The position numbers and the translations under genes were made by a program. A stretch of DNA of 36,681 nt, taken from Pseudomonadota bacterium (GTDB lineage Bacteria > Pseudomonadota > Gammaproteobacteria > Burkholderiales > Burkholderiaceae_D). The stretch spans positions 1 to 36,681 of the forward strand of contig JAEXJM010000032.1 of the NCBI GenBank assembly GCA_023449275.1, in the 5' to 3' direction. A model generated the notes under the pieces. The model saw nothing but the letters and a program-made list of their open reading frames with translations, was not told the DNA's origin and did not search any database. Shown here piece after piece: positions 9,341 to 18,542 of the stretch. Position 1 is the first letter of the stretch, and every line of letters begins with the position of its first letter.

Positions 9341-9931
9341 ATGCTGAAATCCATTTGTATTTACTGCGGCTCTTCAATGGGTGTTTCGGAAACCCATGCT
9401 GATGCCATGCGTGCACTGGCACGTGAAATGATCAATGAAAATATCGCCCTGGTTTATGGTGGCGGAAAAGTCGGCCTGATGGGAGTCATTGCCGACGAGA
9501 TGATCCGTCTGGGCGGTGAGGTGACGGGTATCATCCCCAAGGATCTGATGGACAGGGAAGTCGCCCACGAAGAACTGACAAGGCTTTATATCGTCAAGGA
9601 TATGCATGAACGCAAAGCCATGATGTCCGATCTGGCCGACGGTTTCATTGCCGCCCCCGGCGGTATCGGCACAATGGAAGAACTGTTCGAAACATCGGCA
9701 TGGTCGCAACTCGGTCTTCATGACAAGCCGATTGGCGTATTGAACGTCAACGGTTTCTACGACAGCCTGATCGCCCTGATCAACCATCTGGCAAAAGAAG
9801 GCTTTGCCCGGGAAAAATATGCCGACTCGCTGATCGTCGAAAGCGATCCGAAGGAAATGTTGCGCCGCCTCCGAATCGCTGCCACACCCGAAGAAAAACC
9901 GGCAAAACTATCCGGCCGTTTCCTGATCTAA
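9341..9931 (+). CDS. LOG-family nucleoside 5'-monophosphate phosphoribohydrolase (TIGR00730 type)
   Basis: A 196-residue Rossmann-fold protein of the LOG/YvdD family. Members cleave the N-glycosidic bond of nucleotide monophosphates or cytokinin ribotides, releasing base and ribose 5-phosphate. The signature PGGIGTMEE is at residues 106-114. YGGGKVGLMG (39-48) and MHERK (88-92) supply the other substrate-binding elements, and the N terminus ICIYCGSS is typical. In a non-plant bacterium the physiological substrate is unknown; names such as lysine decarboxylase are historical misnomers. The stop codon overlaps the convergent metC stop by 4 bp. The upstream 200-bp gap, shared with the opgB-like gene, holds no clear promoter match. 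Confidence 0.92.
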   Translation: MLKSICIYCGSSMGVSETHADAMRALAREMINENIALVYGGGKVGLMGVIADEMIRLGGEVTGIIPKDLMDREVAHEELTRLYIVKDMHERKAMMSDLADGFIAAPGGIGTMEELFETSAWSQLGLHDKPIGVLNVNGFYDSLIALINHLAKEGFAREKYADSLIVESDPKEMLRRLRIAATPEEKPAKLSGRFLI

Positions 9932-11103
9932 CCCAAAACGGCCAGCGCCTGCTCCAGATCCGCAATCAGATCGGCCGTATCTTCCAGACCGATATAAAAA
10001 CGGACTAGCTGGTGCTGTCTCTGATTCCAGTCTTTCCTGTCCGGCCGGATCCGGTAAGGCACGGAAAGGCTGTGCGTACCGCCCCAGCTGAATCCCATTT
10101 TGAACAGTTTCAGCGCCTCAAGAAAACGGTCAGTTTGCGCTTCGGTGTAGCGTTCGTCGAACAACACTGAAAACAGACCGCCTGTGCCGGTGAAATCCCG
10201 TCTGAAGATATCGTGCCCTGGACAATCGGGAAAAGCGGGATGCAGGATCTTGCTGATCTCTGGCCGCTGCTTCAGCCAGTTCGCAACGATCATGGACGAT
10301 TCGCCGCTTTTCTCAAACCGGACTTTCATGGAAGCCAGACTTCTCAAAACAAGATAAGTGTCATCCGGGCCGACTCCCATGCCAAGCCGCATGTGCGCCA
10401 TATTGATCTTGCGATTCAACTCATCATCCCGGCTGATTACCGCCCCCATCAACAGATCGGATGCACCTGCCTGATATTTCGTGACGGCCTGTACAACAAT
10501 ATCGGCACCATGCCCGAACGCATCGAACACCAATCCTGCCGACCAGGTATTGTCAACAGCGACAATGACACCTCTTTCATGGGCTGCCTTGCAAAAAGCG
10601 GGAATATCGGGCACTTCCATGGTGATGGAACCGGGGGTTTCCGCCCAGATCAGGCGTGTATTCGGCTTTATGAGATCAGCAATACCTGCGCCGATCAGGG
10701 GATCGTAATACCGCACACTGATCCCGAAATCATTACTGAGCCAGTTACCCAATTCACGGTTCGGATTGTAAATATTTTCAGGAATCAGAACGTCGTCACC
10801 GGTTTTCAGAAACGCCATATCGACGATTGTGATAGCCGCCAGACCACTGGGCGCCAGTACACAGTGTTTGCCACCTTCTATCGCCGCCAGCTGGGCTTCC
10901 AGTGTAAAGGTTGTCGGAGTGCCATGCAGGCCATATGTATAGGCATCACGTCCGATCCACTCTCTTGAACGCAGGGCATCGACTGTATCGAAAATCACCG
11001 TCGATGCATGATATATCGCAGGAGGAAAGGCGCTGAAACCGGCTGGAGGAACATAGTCGCTATGTACGATTGCTGTTTGTTTCGATTTTGTTTTTTCACT
11101 CAT
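9928..11103 (-). CDS. metC: Cystathionine beta-lyase, PLP-dependent
   Basis: A 391-residue enzyme of the Cys/Met-metabolism PLP family that cleaves cystathionine to homocysteine, pyruvate and ammonia in methionine synthesis. K209 in AVTKYQAG is the Schiff-base lysine. D184 in VDNTW contacts the PLP nitrogen. YTYGLHGTPTT (55-65) is the phosphate/substrate segment of the beta-lyase subgroup. I chose the ATG at 11103 (MSEKTKSK), which has AGGA about 11 nt upstream; the frame to 11325 would overlap rimO extensively. It follows rimO by 22 bp on the same strand, so the two are probably co-transcribed. A side activity on cysteine (desulfhydrase) is common in the family and cannot be judged from sequence. 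Confidence 0.9.
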   Translation of the reverse strand: MSEKTKSKQTAIVHSDYVPPAGFSAFPPAIYHASTVIFDTVDALRSREWIGRDAYTYGLHGTPTTFTLEAQLAAIEGGKHCVLAPSGLAAITIVDMAFLKTGDDVLIPENIYNPNRELGNWLSNDFGISVRYYDPLIGAGIADLIKPNTRLIWAETPGSITMEVPDIPAFCKAAHERGVIVAVDNTWSAGLVFDAFGHGADIVVQAVTKYQAGASDLLMGAVISRDDELNRKINMAHMRLGMGVGPDDTYLVLRSLASMKVRFEKSGESSMIVANWLKQRPEISKILHPAFPDCPGHDIFRRDFTGTGGLFSVLFDERYTEAQTDRFLEALKLFKMGFSWGGTHSLSVPYRIRPDRKDWNQRQHQLVRFYIGLEDTADLIADLEQALAVLG

Positions 11104-11125
11104 TTCATCTTCCTGACGTGTAAAT

Positions 11126-12499
11126 TTATTTTTGTACCGCATTTTCCGGCACATAAAGTCCCCACAAATCATGCGCATCGGCATCTTCAATGGAGACATC
11201 GATGAATTCACCCGGCAACAATTTGCGGCGCATACCTTTTGGCTTGCGTACGTAAACGACACCGTCAATATCAGGTGCATCGGAATACGAACGTCCGACC
11301 GCACCACCACGGACCGTTTCATCAATCAGTACACGAAGCGTCCGGCCGATTTTCGTTTGCAGCTTTTCAAACGATATGTTTTCCTGCAATTGCATCAGAC
11401 GGGCCCGCCGTTCTTCCCTCAGCTCGGCAGGAACGGCACCCGGCAAAGCATTCGCTGCCGCTCCCTCAACCGGCGAATAAGGAAAACACCCCAGCCGGTC
11501 GATTTTCGCTTCTTTCAGAAAATCGAGGAGGTATTCGAATTCTTCTTCAGTTTCTCCCGGAAAGCCTGTGATGAACGTTGAACGGATCGTGATATCCGGA
11601 CACATTTTTCTCCATTCATTGATGCGCTCCAGATGCCTTTCCGCACTGGCAGGCCGCTTCATGCGTTTCAATACTTCCGGATGGGCATGCTGGAAGGGAA
11701 CATCCAGATACGGCAGAACGCCGCCTTCATTCATGATCGGAATGAGATCATTGACATGCGGATAAGGATAAAGGTAATGCAGACGCACCCATGCATCATG
11801 CTTTCTGGCCAGCTTTCCTAGTGACGCCGTCAATTGCGTGACATGCGTCTTGACAGGACGGCCGCCCCAGAACCCTGTCCTGAATCTGGTATCGAGACCG
11901 TAGGCTCCCGTATCCTGCGAGATGACCAACAGTTCCTTCACACCTGATTGGAAAAGTTGCTCCGCTTCATCCAGCACTTTTCCGATGGGATAGGAAACCA
12001 GATCACCACGAAGGTCGGGAATGATGCAAAACGTACAATGATGGCTGCAACCTTCGGATATTTTGAGATAGGCGTAGTGTTTCGGCGTCAGCTTGATTCC
12101 CTGTGGTGGAATCAGATCGACAAACGGTTCATGCGGACGCGGAAGATAGCGATGGACGGCATCCATCACATCCTGTACCGCATCGGGGCCGGTCACATCC
12201 AGTACTTTCGGATGAATGATTCGGATGAAATCGCTGCCATCCCTGCCCTTTTTGGCCCCCAGACAACCCGTCACAATGACTTTTCCGTTTTCTTCCAGTG
12301 CCTCGGCAATCGCCTCAAGCGATTCCGCTTCCGCCGCGTCGATAAAACCACAGGTATTGACGATGACCAGTCCGGCATCCTGATACGTTTCCGCCGTTTC
12401 ATACCCTTCCGCCCGCAACCTCGTCAGGATTTTTTCCGAATCGACCAAGGCTTTCGGACATCCAAGTGACACGAACCCGATAGTATTTTCTTTTTCCAT
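11126..12499 (-). CDS. rimO: Ribosomal protein S12 (Asp89) methylthiotransferase
   Basis: A 457-residue radical-SAM methylthiotransferase that adds a methylthio group to Asp89 of ribosomal protein S12. The N-terminal UPF0004 domain has C14, C50 and C79 (SLGCPKA, NTCGF, TGCLG) for the auxiliary iron-sulfur cluster. The radical-SAM cluster cysteines are C151, C155 and C158 in GCSHHCTFC. A TRAM domain occupies about 385-453. The SLGCPK N terminus and the spacing distinguish RimO from MiaB. The ATG at 12499 has GAGAAG immediately upstream. It probably forms a transcription unit with metC downstream, and is separated from pgeF by 123 bp without a visible terminator. Confidence 0.97.
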   Translation of the reverse strand: MEKENTIGFVSLGCPKALVDSEKILTRLRAEGYETAETYQDAGLVIVNTCGFIDAAEAESLEAIAEALEENGKVIVTGCLGAKKGRDGSDFIRIIHPKVLDVTGPDAVQDVMDAVHRYLPRPHEPFVDLIPPQGIKLTPKHYAYLKISEGCSHHCTFCIIPDLRGDLVSYPIGKVLDEAEQLFQSGVKELLVISQDTGAYGLDTRFRTGFWGGRPVKTHVTQLTASLGKLARKHDAWVRLHYLYPYPHVNDLIPIMNEGGVLPYLDVPFQHAHPEVLKRMKRPASAERHLERINEWRKMCPDITIRSTFITGFPGETEEEFEYLLDFLKEAKIDRLGCFPYSPVEGAAANALPGAVPAELREERRARLMQLQENISFEKLQTKIGRTLRVLIDETVRGGAVGRSYSDAPDIDGVVYVRKPKGMRRKLLPGEFIDVSIEDADAHDLWGLYVPENAVQK

Positions 12500-12622
12500 C
12501 TTCTCAACATTAAAAACGGCAAGAGCATACCTGCCGCAAATCGTACCAAAACATCATTTTGCCTGAATTATCGGGCCAGAAGCTTTCAAAACAGTGATGT
12601 ATGGCTAAGGAACAACTGATTT

Positions 12623-13378
12623 TCAGACAGTCAGCCAGATACCGGATACCATTCTTCCCGTGATACCGTCCCGTCTGTAGGAATAAAAACGTTCCTGATC
12701 GCTGAATGTACAAAAATCACCCCCCGACACATCGCAAACACCTGCTTCATTCAATGTCATTTTTGCGAGGCTGTAAATGTCGGCCAGATATTTTCCGGGA
12801 AAATCCTGTCTGGTTATAAACGCTGACTTCATTGACGGATTTTTTCCGACAAACACTTCCCTGACATCTTCTCCGACTTCAAACGCATCGGGACCAATAG
12901 CTGGCCCCATCCAGGCCATGATTTCAGAAGAGGTGCATTGCTTCATTGCCCCGATGGTATTTTCAAGTATACCGCCTGCAAGCCCACGCCATCCGGCATG
13001 TGCCGCCGCAACAACCGTCCCTTTACGATCGCATAACAAAACCGGCAGGCAGTCCGCCGTCATGATGGCACATACGACACCAGGTTTAACGGCATAAGAA
13101 GCGTCTGCATCCGGCAAACCTCTCACTTTTGCTCCATCAACAACCGTTGTTCCGTGAACCTGGTTGAGCCAGAGAGGTTCTGCCTGCAGCTCCTTGTTCA
13201 AAAGCGCCCTGTTCTTCAGAACGTCATCATGTTTGTCGCCGACATGCATGCCGAAATTGAGTCCGTTTTTTCCGGAATCATCCCCCTGATAGGGAATGAC
13301 ACTATATCCGCCGTAACGGACAGTCGAAAACGACCTGACCGTTTTCGGTGCATTCCATTCAGGAATAATCAGATTCAT
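12623..13378 (-). CDS. pgeF: Peptidoglycan editing factor / purine nucleoside phosphorylase, YfiH family
   Basis: A 251-residue multicopper-oxidase-like (laccase-domain) protein of the YfiH/PgeF family. It is linked to correct peptide composition of peptidoglycan in E. coli, and several members show purine nucleoside phosphorylase activity. The zinc site is H75 (QVHGT), C110 (TADC) and H127 (AAHAGW). I chose the ATG at 13378 because MNLIIPEW aligns with the family N terminus and has GGAAAA just upstream; an ATG at 13390 is an alternative. Its 5' end overlaps the rluD 3' end by 20 bp (or 32), so the two are translationally coupled, an arrangement common in proteobacteria, as is the nearby divergent bamD. 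Confidence 0.93.
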   Translation of the reverse strand: MNLIIPEWNAPKTVRSFSTVRYGGYSVIPYQGDDSGKNGLNFGMHVGDKHDDVLKNRALLNKELQAEPLWLNQVHGTTVVDGAKVRGLPDADASYAVKPGVVCAIMTADCLPVLLCDRKGTVVAAAHAGWRGLAGGILENTIGAMKQCTSSEIMAWMGPAIGPDAFEVGEDVREVFVGKNPSMKSAFITRQDFPGKYLADIYSLAKMTLNEAGVCDVSGGDFCTFSDQERFYSYRRDGITGRMVSGIWLTV

Positions 13379-14387
13379 ACCATTTTCCATTCTCTTCGAT
13401 CGAAGACTGCTCCAGCAGTTCTTTCATGTCATCCGGCAATGGCGCCGCCCATTCACAAGGCATTTTTCCGGAAGGATGAATCAGCCCCAGCCGGAAAGCA
13501 TGCAATGCCTGTCTCGGAAAGATGGAAGCCAGATGTGATTTGCCATACACCTGATCACCAACGAGTGGAAAGCCGATGGATTGCATATGGACACGGATCT
13601 GGTGAGTCCGTCCGGTTTCCAGCCGGCATTTGACGAGACTGACCGGCATGCTGTTGCAAACCCCGTCTGCCATTTTCCTGAAATGGGTGACAGCCGTTTT
13701 TCCGGACTGGGTATGGATGACAGCCATTTTGACCCGATCCCGTGGATGCCTTCCAATCGGTGCGTCAATCGTGCCGAATTCAGGCACATCCCCCCAAACA
13801 AGTGCGAGATATTCCCTTTTGACCGATCTGGCCTGCAACTGCCTGACCAGATCGGTTTGTGCCTCGATCGTTTTCGCCACGACCATCACACCGCTTGTTT
13901 CCTTGTCGAGACGGTGGACGATGCCTGCCCGGGGAACGCCTGCACTCTTCGGGTCACGAAACAACAGTCCGTTCAAAAGCGTTCCTGACCAGTTGCCGGC
14001 GGCAGGATGCACGACCAGACCGGCAGGCTTGTTGACGACCAGTATGTCACCGTCCTCAAACACCACTGGAAATTCGACCTGTTCAGGAGTAAAGGCCAGA
14101 TCCTCATCAGCCAACTGGGGAATAACGGAAATTTCCTCGTCACCGATCATGGTTTGTCTGGCCTGCGTTTTTTTACCGTTTACAGTAATGTGACCATCTT
14201 CAATCCATCTCTGGAGACGGTTGCGGGAATATTGCGAAAGACGTGCGGCTATAATTTTATCCAGACGTTGCCCACCGTCTTTCAATGATAAAACAAACCT
14301 TATCGGCTCCTGTTCTGTTAATATCACCTCTTCGTCGGATTCAATTTGAAAAAGTTCGGGAATATTTGACTTTTCATTTTCTGTCAC
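13359..14387 (-). CDS. rluD: 23S rRNA pseudouridine(1911/1915/1917) synthase
   Basis: A 342-residue RluA-family pseudouridine synthase. RluD modifies three uridines in helix 69 of 23S rRNA. An S4 RNA-binding domain spans about 37-95, and the catalytic domain carries HRLDKETSG (158-166) with nucleophile D161. The later GRTHQIRVHM segment is also conserved. The start is GTG (14387-14385), with AGGA 7 nt upstream. The N terminus has about 30 acidic residues before the S4 domain, longer than in E. coli. The bamD gene is divergent, and its candidate -35 element overlaps this start codon. The RluD rather than RluA/RluC assignment rests on the S4 domain and the bamD/pgeF context. Confidence 0.93.
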   Translation of the reverse strand: MTENEKSNIPELFQIESDEEVILTEQEPIRFVLSLKDGGQRLDKIIAARLSQYSRNRLQRWIEDGHITVNGKKTQARQTMIGDEEISVIPQLADEDLAFTPEQVEFPVVFEDGDILVVNKPAGLVVHPAAGNWSGTLLNGLLFRDPKSAGVPRAGIVHRLDKETSGVMVVAKTIEAQTDLVRQLQARSVKREYLALVWGDVPEFGTIDAPIGRHPRDRVKMAVIHTQSGKTAVTHFRKMADGVCNSMPVSLVKCRLETGRTHQIRVHMQSIGFPLVGDQVYGKSHLASIFPRQALHAFRLGLIHPSGKMPCEWAAPLPDDMKELLEQSSIEENGKWYESDYS

Positions 14388-14409
14388 GTTGGGTCCTATC
14401 GGCTATAAT
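14381..14409 (+). promoter_or_regulatory. Promoter of bamD
   Basis: CTGTCA (14381-14386, 4/6 match to -35), a 17-bp spacer and a perfect TATAAT (14404-14409). Transcription would start about 40 nt before the bamD ATG. The -35 element overlaps the GTG start of the divergent rluD. Confidence 0.7.
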
Positions 14410-14456
14410 TCTGAAACTGAACGTTTTTTCCAGTCAAACTGCATTTTGCAAAAATT

Positions 14457-15257
14457 ATGCGAAAGTATTTAACCATTCTTCTGGCATGCATCCTCGCCGT
14501 ATCCATTTCCGCTTGCGGACTCCTGCCCGAGAAAATAGATGAAACGGCTTCATGGCCTGCAGGCAAATTGTATCGCGAAGCGAAAGAAGAATTAAATTCA
14601 GGCAACTACGAAAAAGCGGTTGAATACTTTGAAAAGCTGGAAGCGCGTTATCCATTTGGAGTTTACGCCCAGCAGGCACAAATGGATATCGCCTATGCTT
14701 ACTACCGCCAGAATGAACAGGCACAGGCTCTGGCAGCGGCCGACCGTTTCATCAAGCTGCATCCGAATCATCCCAACATCGATTACATGTATTATCTGAA
14801 AGGTCTGATCAATTTCAATGATCGCCTTGGCCTTCTGAATTTCGCATTCCGTCAGGACTTGTCCGAACGTGATCCGAAAGCGGCACAGGACGCTTTCGAT
14901 TCTTTCAAGGTGCTTGTTACCCGTTATCCTGACAGCGTTTATACCAAGGATGCGATTTTGCGCATGAAGTATCTGGTCACCATGCTGGCCAAATATGAAA
15001 TTCATGTCGCCAAATATTATTATCGTCGTGGTGCCTATCTTGCTGCCGCCAATCGTGCGCAGCGTACCATCAAGAACTATCCGGAATCACACGTCGTTGA
15101 AGAAGCGCTTTACATCATGATGCAATCCTACAAGAAACTGGGACTGTATGATTTGAGCGCCGATACGGAACGTGTTTTCAAACAGAACTATCCGGACAGC
15201 AAGATTCCCTATGGCGCAGCGGACAAGCAATCCGATCCATGGTGGCAGTTCTGGTAA
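14457..15257 (+). CDS. bamD: Outer membrane assembly lipoprotein BamD
   Basis: A 266-residue lipoprotein, an essential part of the BAM complex that inserts beta-barrel proteins into the outer membrane. Residues 1-19 are a lipoprotein signal peptide with lipobox ISAC and acylated C20. The mature part is built of tetratricopeptide-like helices: the first repeat begins at about residue 36 (KLYREAKEELNSGNY), and paired helices continue to about 250. The C terminus is unusually tryptophan-rich (DPWWQFW). The ATG at 14457 starts the signal peptide. It is divergent from rluD-pgeF and is followed after 45 bp by gmk on the same strand. Confidence 0.96.
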   Translation: MRKYLTILLACILAVSISACGLLPEKIDETASWPAGKLYREAKEELNSGNYEKAVEYFEKLEARYPFGVYAQQAQMDIAYAYYRQNEQAQALAAADRFIKLHPNHPNIDYMYYLKGLINFNDRLGLLNFAFRQDLSERDPKAAQDAFDSFKVLVTRYPDSVYTKDAILRMKYLVTMLAKYEIHVAKYYYRRGAYLAAANRAQRTIKNYPESHVVEEALYIMMQSYKKLGLYDLSADTERVFKQNYPDSKIPYGAADKQSDPWWQFW

Positions 15258-15302
15258 AAAACCGGATCATGTCATGGCATTTCAATACAATTGATTTTTA
15301 AA

Positions 15303-15956
15303 ATGGTTCAACCCGCACAAGCAGTAGCCGGCAGTTCCCTGATTACCGTAACAGCTCCGTCAGGAGCCGGCAAGTCATCACTTCTGGCAGCTCTGATCCA
15401 GAACGACTCAGACCTTCGCCTGTCCACCTCGCATACGACCCGTCAGCCCCGTCCGGGTGAACAGGATGGCCGCGAATATCACTTCACGACCGTAGACGAT
15501 TTCAAAAGACGTCTGAAAGAAGGCGAATTCCTGGAACATGCCCAGGTTCATGGCAATTTTTATGGCACTTCCCGTGTTGCCGTGTTAAATCAATTGAACG
15601 CTGGCTACGATACCATTCTGGAAATCGACTGGCAGGGCGCCCACCAGATCAGGCGACTTTTTCCTGAAACCGTCAGTGTATTCATCCTCCCGCCTTCCAT
15701 TTCCGCGCTTGAGGAAAGATTGAACAAGCGCGGTCAGGATTCACAGGAAATCATAAAACAACGGATTGCCGCCGCAGGCGCAGAGATCCGGCATGCATCC
15801 GAATTTGATTATGTTATTATCAACAATAAATTCGATCAGGCATTATCCGAACTGGCATCCATTGTTCAGACAGCCCGTTGCAGAATGACCAGACAGGCGA
15901 TCAAAAACAGGAACTTGTTTGAACAATTCGGCATCGATTGCTGTAACCGCCAGTAA
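15303..15956 (+). CDS. gmk: Guanylate kinase
   Basis: A 217-residue kinase converting GMP to GDP with ATP. The P-loop is APSGAGKSS (18-26). The GMP-binding region STSHTTRQPRPGE (41-53) and the EIDWQGA segment are typical. The ATG at 15303 is preferred; an in-frame TTG at 15291 would add four residues, and neither has a strong ribosome binding site. The gmk-rpoZ-spoT order links guanine nucleotide supply, RNA polymerase and (p)ppGpp metabolism, as in many proteobacteria. Confidence 0.97.
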   Translation: MVQPAQAVAGSSLITVTAPSGAGKSSLLAALIQNDSDLRLSTSHTTRQPRPGEQDGREYHFTTVDDFKRRLKEGEFLEHAQVHGNFYGTSRVAVLNQLNAGYDTILEIDWQGAHQIRRLFPETVSVFILPPSISALEERLNKRGQDSQEIIKQRIAAAGAEIRHASEFDYVIINNKFDQALSELASIVQTARCRMTRQAIKNRNLFEQFGIDCCNRQ

Positions 15957-15992
15957 AATAACGCCCTTGATTTACTTTTTCAGGATTGAGAA

Positions 15993-16196
15993 ATGGCCCG
16001 TATTACTATTGAAGATTGTTTGAAAGAAATTCCCAACCGCTTTGAATTGACTTTGTGCGCCACCTATCGCGCACGTCAGCTTTTGCAGGGCCATACCCCC
16101 AAAGTCGAAGCCAAAGACAAAATGACGGTGATCGCACTGCGTGAAATCGCTGCCGCCAAAGTCGGTAAGGAAATGCTGAAAAAGGTGCCAAGCTAA
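15993..16196 (+). CDS. rpoZ: RNA polymerase omega subunit
   Basis: A 67-residue omega subunit, which helps assemble beta-prime into RNA polymerase and forms part of one (p)ppGpp site in proteobacteria. The N terminus MARITIEDCL and the block NRFELTLCATYRARQL are diagnostic. The length is at the short end for the family, as usual in betaproteobacteria. It lies 36 bp after gmk and 78 bp before spoT, and probably shares their transcript. Confidence 0.97.
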   Translation: MARITIEDCLKEIPNRFELTLCATYRARQLLQGHTPKVEAKDKMTVIALREIAAAKVGKEMLKKVPS

Positions 16197-16274
16197 AACT
16201 GTTTGGAGACACCTGCAAACGGTACGTTTTGCCTGGCGGTTATTGAACTGTTTCGCTGACTCTGGAAAACGCTT

Positions 16275-18542
16275 ATGATGCTAAACGGAACCGCTTCCCC
16301 GGCCAGTCAGACCGGCATGGTTGATCCCAATCATGCCGCGCTTCCTGTCAACCAGTTTGACAGTGCTGCCAATATCGCACCGCCATCGTCCAAGCCTTTG
16401 GTGGTAACGTTTTCGAATCTTGCAAAAAAACTGGAAACCTACCTTCCACCCGCCGATATGAAGCGGATTCTGGAGGCGTTCCGGTTTGCCGATGAAAAAC
16501 ATCTCGGGCAGATCCGCAAGTCCGGTGAACCTTATATTTCCCATCCCCTTGCCGTCGCTGAAATCTGTGCGGGATGGAAGCTGGATGCGCAAGCCATTAT
16601 GGCAGCGCTATTGCATGATGTCGTGGAAGATCAGGGCGTCACACTTGATGAATTGATCGAGCGGTTCGGTGCGCCTGTTGCCGCCATGGTCGATGGCCTG
16701 TCAAAGCTGGAAAAACTCCAGTTCAAGACCCATGTCGATGCCCAGGGCGAGAATTTCCGGAAAATGCTGCTGGCCATGGCGCGTGACGTACGTGTCATTC
16801 TGATCAAGCTTGCCGACCGTCTGCACAACATGCGTACACTGGATGTGATGAATCGTTCCAAACAATTCCGCATCGCCAGTGAAACGATGGAAGTGTATGT
16901 CCCGATCGCCCACCGTCTTGGCATCAATAATCTGTACCGTGAAATGCAGGATCTGGCTTTTCACCGTCTCTATCCCTATCGTTATGAAGTGCTGTCGAAA
17001 GCCATTCAGGCGTCCCGGGGAAACCGCCGTGTCCTGCTTGGAAAAGTGCATGACGCCGTCAGTACGGCTCTGGAAAAAAACGGCATTTCGGCCGAAATTT
17101 ACGGGCGAGAAAAAACCCTTTACGGCATTTACCGGAAAATGCGCAACCAGAACCTGTCTTTTTCACAGGTACTGGACATTTACGGCTTCCGGATCGTCGT
17201 CGAAACCCTGCCGCAATGCTATATGGCATTGGGTGTTCTGCATGCCCTGTACAAGCCCATTCCGGGCAAGGTACAGGATTACATCGCCATACCGAAGCTG
17301 AACAGTTACCAGTCCCTGCACACGACATTGATCGGCCCATATGGAGCGCCTGTCGAATTCCAGATCCGCACACCGGAAATGCATCATGTCGCCGAAACAG
17401 GCGTTGCTGCACACTGGCTGTACAAGTCGGAAAACGAAACGCTGACCGATCTTCAGAAACACAGCCTGGGATGGCTCCAGTCCCTTCTGGATATCCAGCA
17501 GCAGACCGGGAACTCCGCCGAATTCTTCGAACACATCAAAGTCGACCTCTTTCCTGATTCCGTGTACGTTTTCACGCCGAAATCCAAGATCATCGCCCTG
17601 CCCCGTCAGGCAACGGCACTGGACTTTGCCTACAACATCCATACGGACGTCGGCGACCATACGGCTTCAGTCAAGATCAACAATAATCCGGTTCCATTGC
17701 GTACTGAACTGCAAAACGGTGACATTGTTGAAATCATCACCTCGCCTACCGCACACCCGACACCGAAATGGCTGGAATTTGTCAGGACAGGCAAGGCACG
17801 TTCCTGCATCAGAAGTTACCTTCGTTCCGTCAATCAGGCCGATTCGATCAATCTGGGCAAGCATCTTTTGCAACAGGCATTCAAGGCACAGCATCTGAAT
17901 CCGGAAAACATTCCACAGGCCGTCATCGACAAGCTCCTGTATGAAACCGGTTCCAAGACACTCGATGACATTTATGTCGATATCGGCGTCGGCAAACGGC
18001 TTGCGGCACTGGTCGCCCGCCGTGTTGTCAGCCTGATCGATGAGGTGAACCGTAAACAGGGCGTCGCCACTGACGATCAGGAACCCCAGAAAGTCGAGCC
18101 TGTTCTCATTTATGGCAGTGAGGGCATTAATGTCCAGCTCGCGGCATGTTGCCTTCCGATTCCGGGTGACACCATCGTCGGTGAACTCAATATGACCCGT
18201 GGTCTGGTCGTGCATAATGCCGAATGCCAGCAAGCCAAAAAACTGATGGCAAAAGAACCGGAAAAATGGATCAATGTCGATTGGGGCGAAGATCTCGTCA
18301 ATCGCAGTTTTGACTGTTCACTCCGGTTGCTGGTTCATGAAGAAAAGGGGATTCTTGCACGCGTCACGGCTGAAATCAGTGGCGCAAACGCCAATATCAC
18401 GGCTGTCGCCATGGAAACACAGGGTGAATTCACCATGCTGAAATTCACGATTCAGGTTGAAAACCGGGTGCATCTGGCCAATCTGATACGCCGTGTCCGG
18501 CATGTTCCGGGCGTCAGGAAAATCGGCAGGGATAACATCTGA
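16275..18542 (+). CDS. spoT: Bifunctional (p)ppGpp synthetase/hydrolase
   Basis: A 755-residue Rel/SpoT protein that makes and degrades the stringent-response alarmone (p)ppGpp. The hydrolase HD domain looks intact, with ISHP (88-91), HD at 114-115 in LLHDVVED and the RLHNMRT block (182-188). The synthetase domain keeps D301 (DIYGFR), YQSLHT (345-350) and E361 (EFQIRT). The charge motif that is RxKD in bifunctional enzymes and ExDD in synthetase-only RelA reads KVQD (332-335). TGS (about 430-500) and C-terminal ACT (about 680-755) domains follow. The first 45 residues are a non-conserved, probably flexible extension. Two ATGs are adjacent (16275, 16278). A hairpin terminator overlaps the stop codon. 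Confidence 0.95.
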   Translation: MMLNGTASPASQTGMVDPNHAALPVNQFDSAANIAPPSSKPLVVTFSNLAKKLETYLPPADMKRILEAFRFADEKHLGQIRKSGEPYISHPLAVAEICAGWKLDAQAIMAALLHDVVEDQGVTLDELIERFGAPVAAMVDGLSKLEKLQFKTHVDAQGENFRKMLLAMARDVRVILIKLADRLHNMRTLDVMNRSKQFRIASETMEVYVPIAHRLGINNLYREMQDLAFHRLYPYRYEVLSKAIQASRGNRRVLLGKVHDAVSTALEKNGISAEIYGREKTLYGIYRKMRNQNLSFSQVLDIYGFRIVVETLPQCYMALGVLHALYKPIPGKVQDYIAIPKLNSYQSLHTTLIGPYGAPVEFQIRTPEMHHVAETGVAAHWLYKSENETLTDLQKHSLGWLQSLLDIQQQTGNSAEFFEHIKVDLFPDSVYVFTPKSKIIALPRQATALDFAYNIHTDVGDHTASVKINNNPVPLRTELQNGDIVEIITSPTAHPTPKWLEFVRTGKARSCIRSYLRSVNQADSINLGKHLLQQAFKAQHLNPENIPQAVIDKLLYETGSKTLDDIYVDIGVGKRLAALVARRVVSLIDEVNRKQGVATDDQEPQKVEPVLIYGSEGINVQLAACCLPIPGDTIVGELNMTRGLVVHNAECQQAKKLMAKEPEKWINVDWGEDLVNRSFDCSLRLLVHEEKGILARVTAEISGANANITAVAMETQGEFTMLKFTIQVENRVHLANLIRRVRHVPGVRKIGRDNI

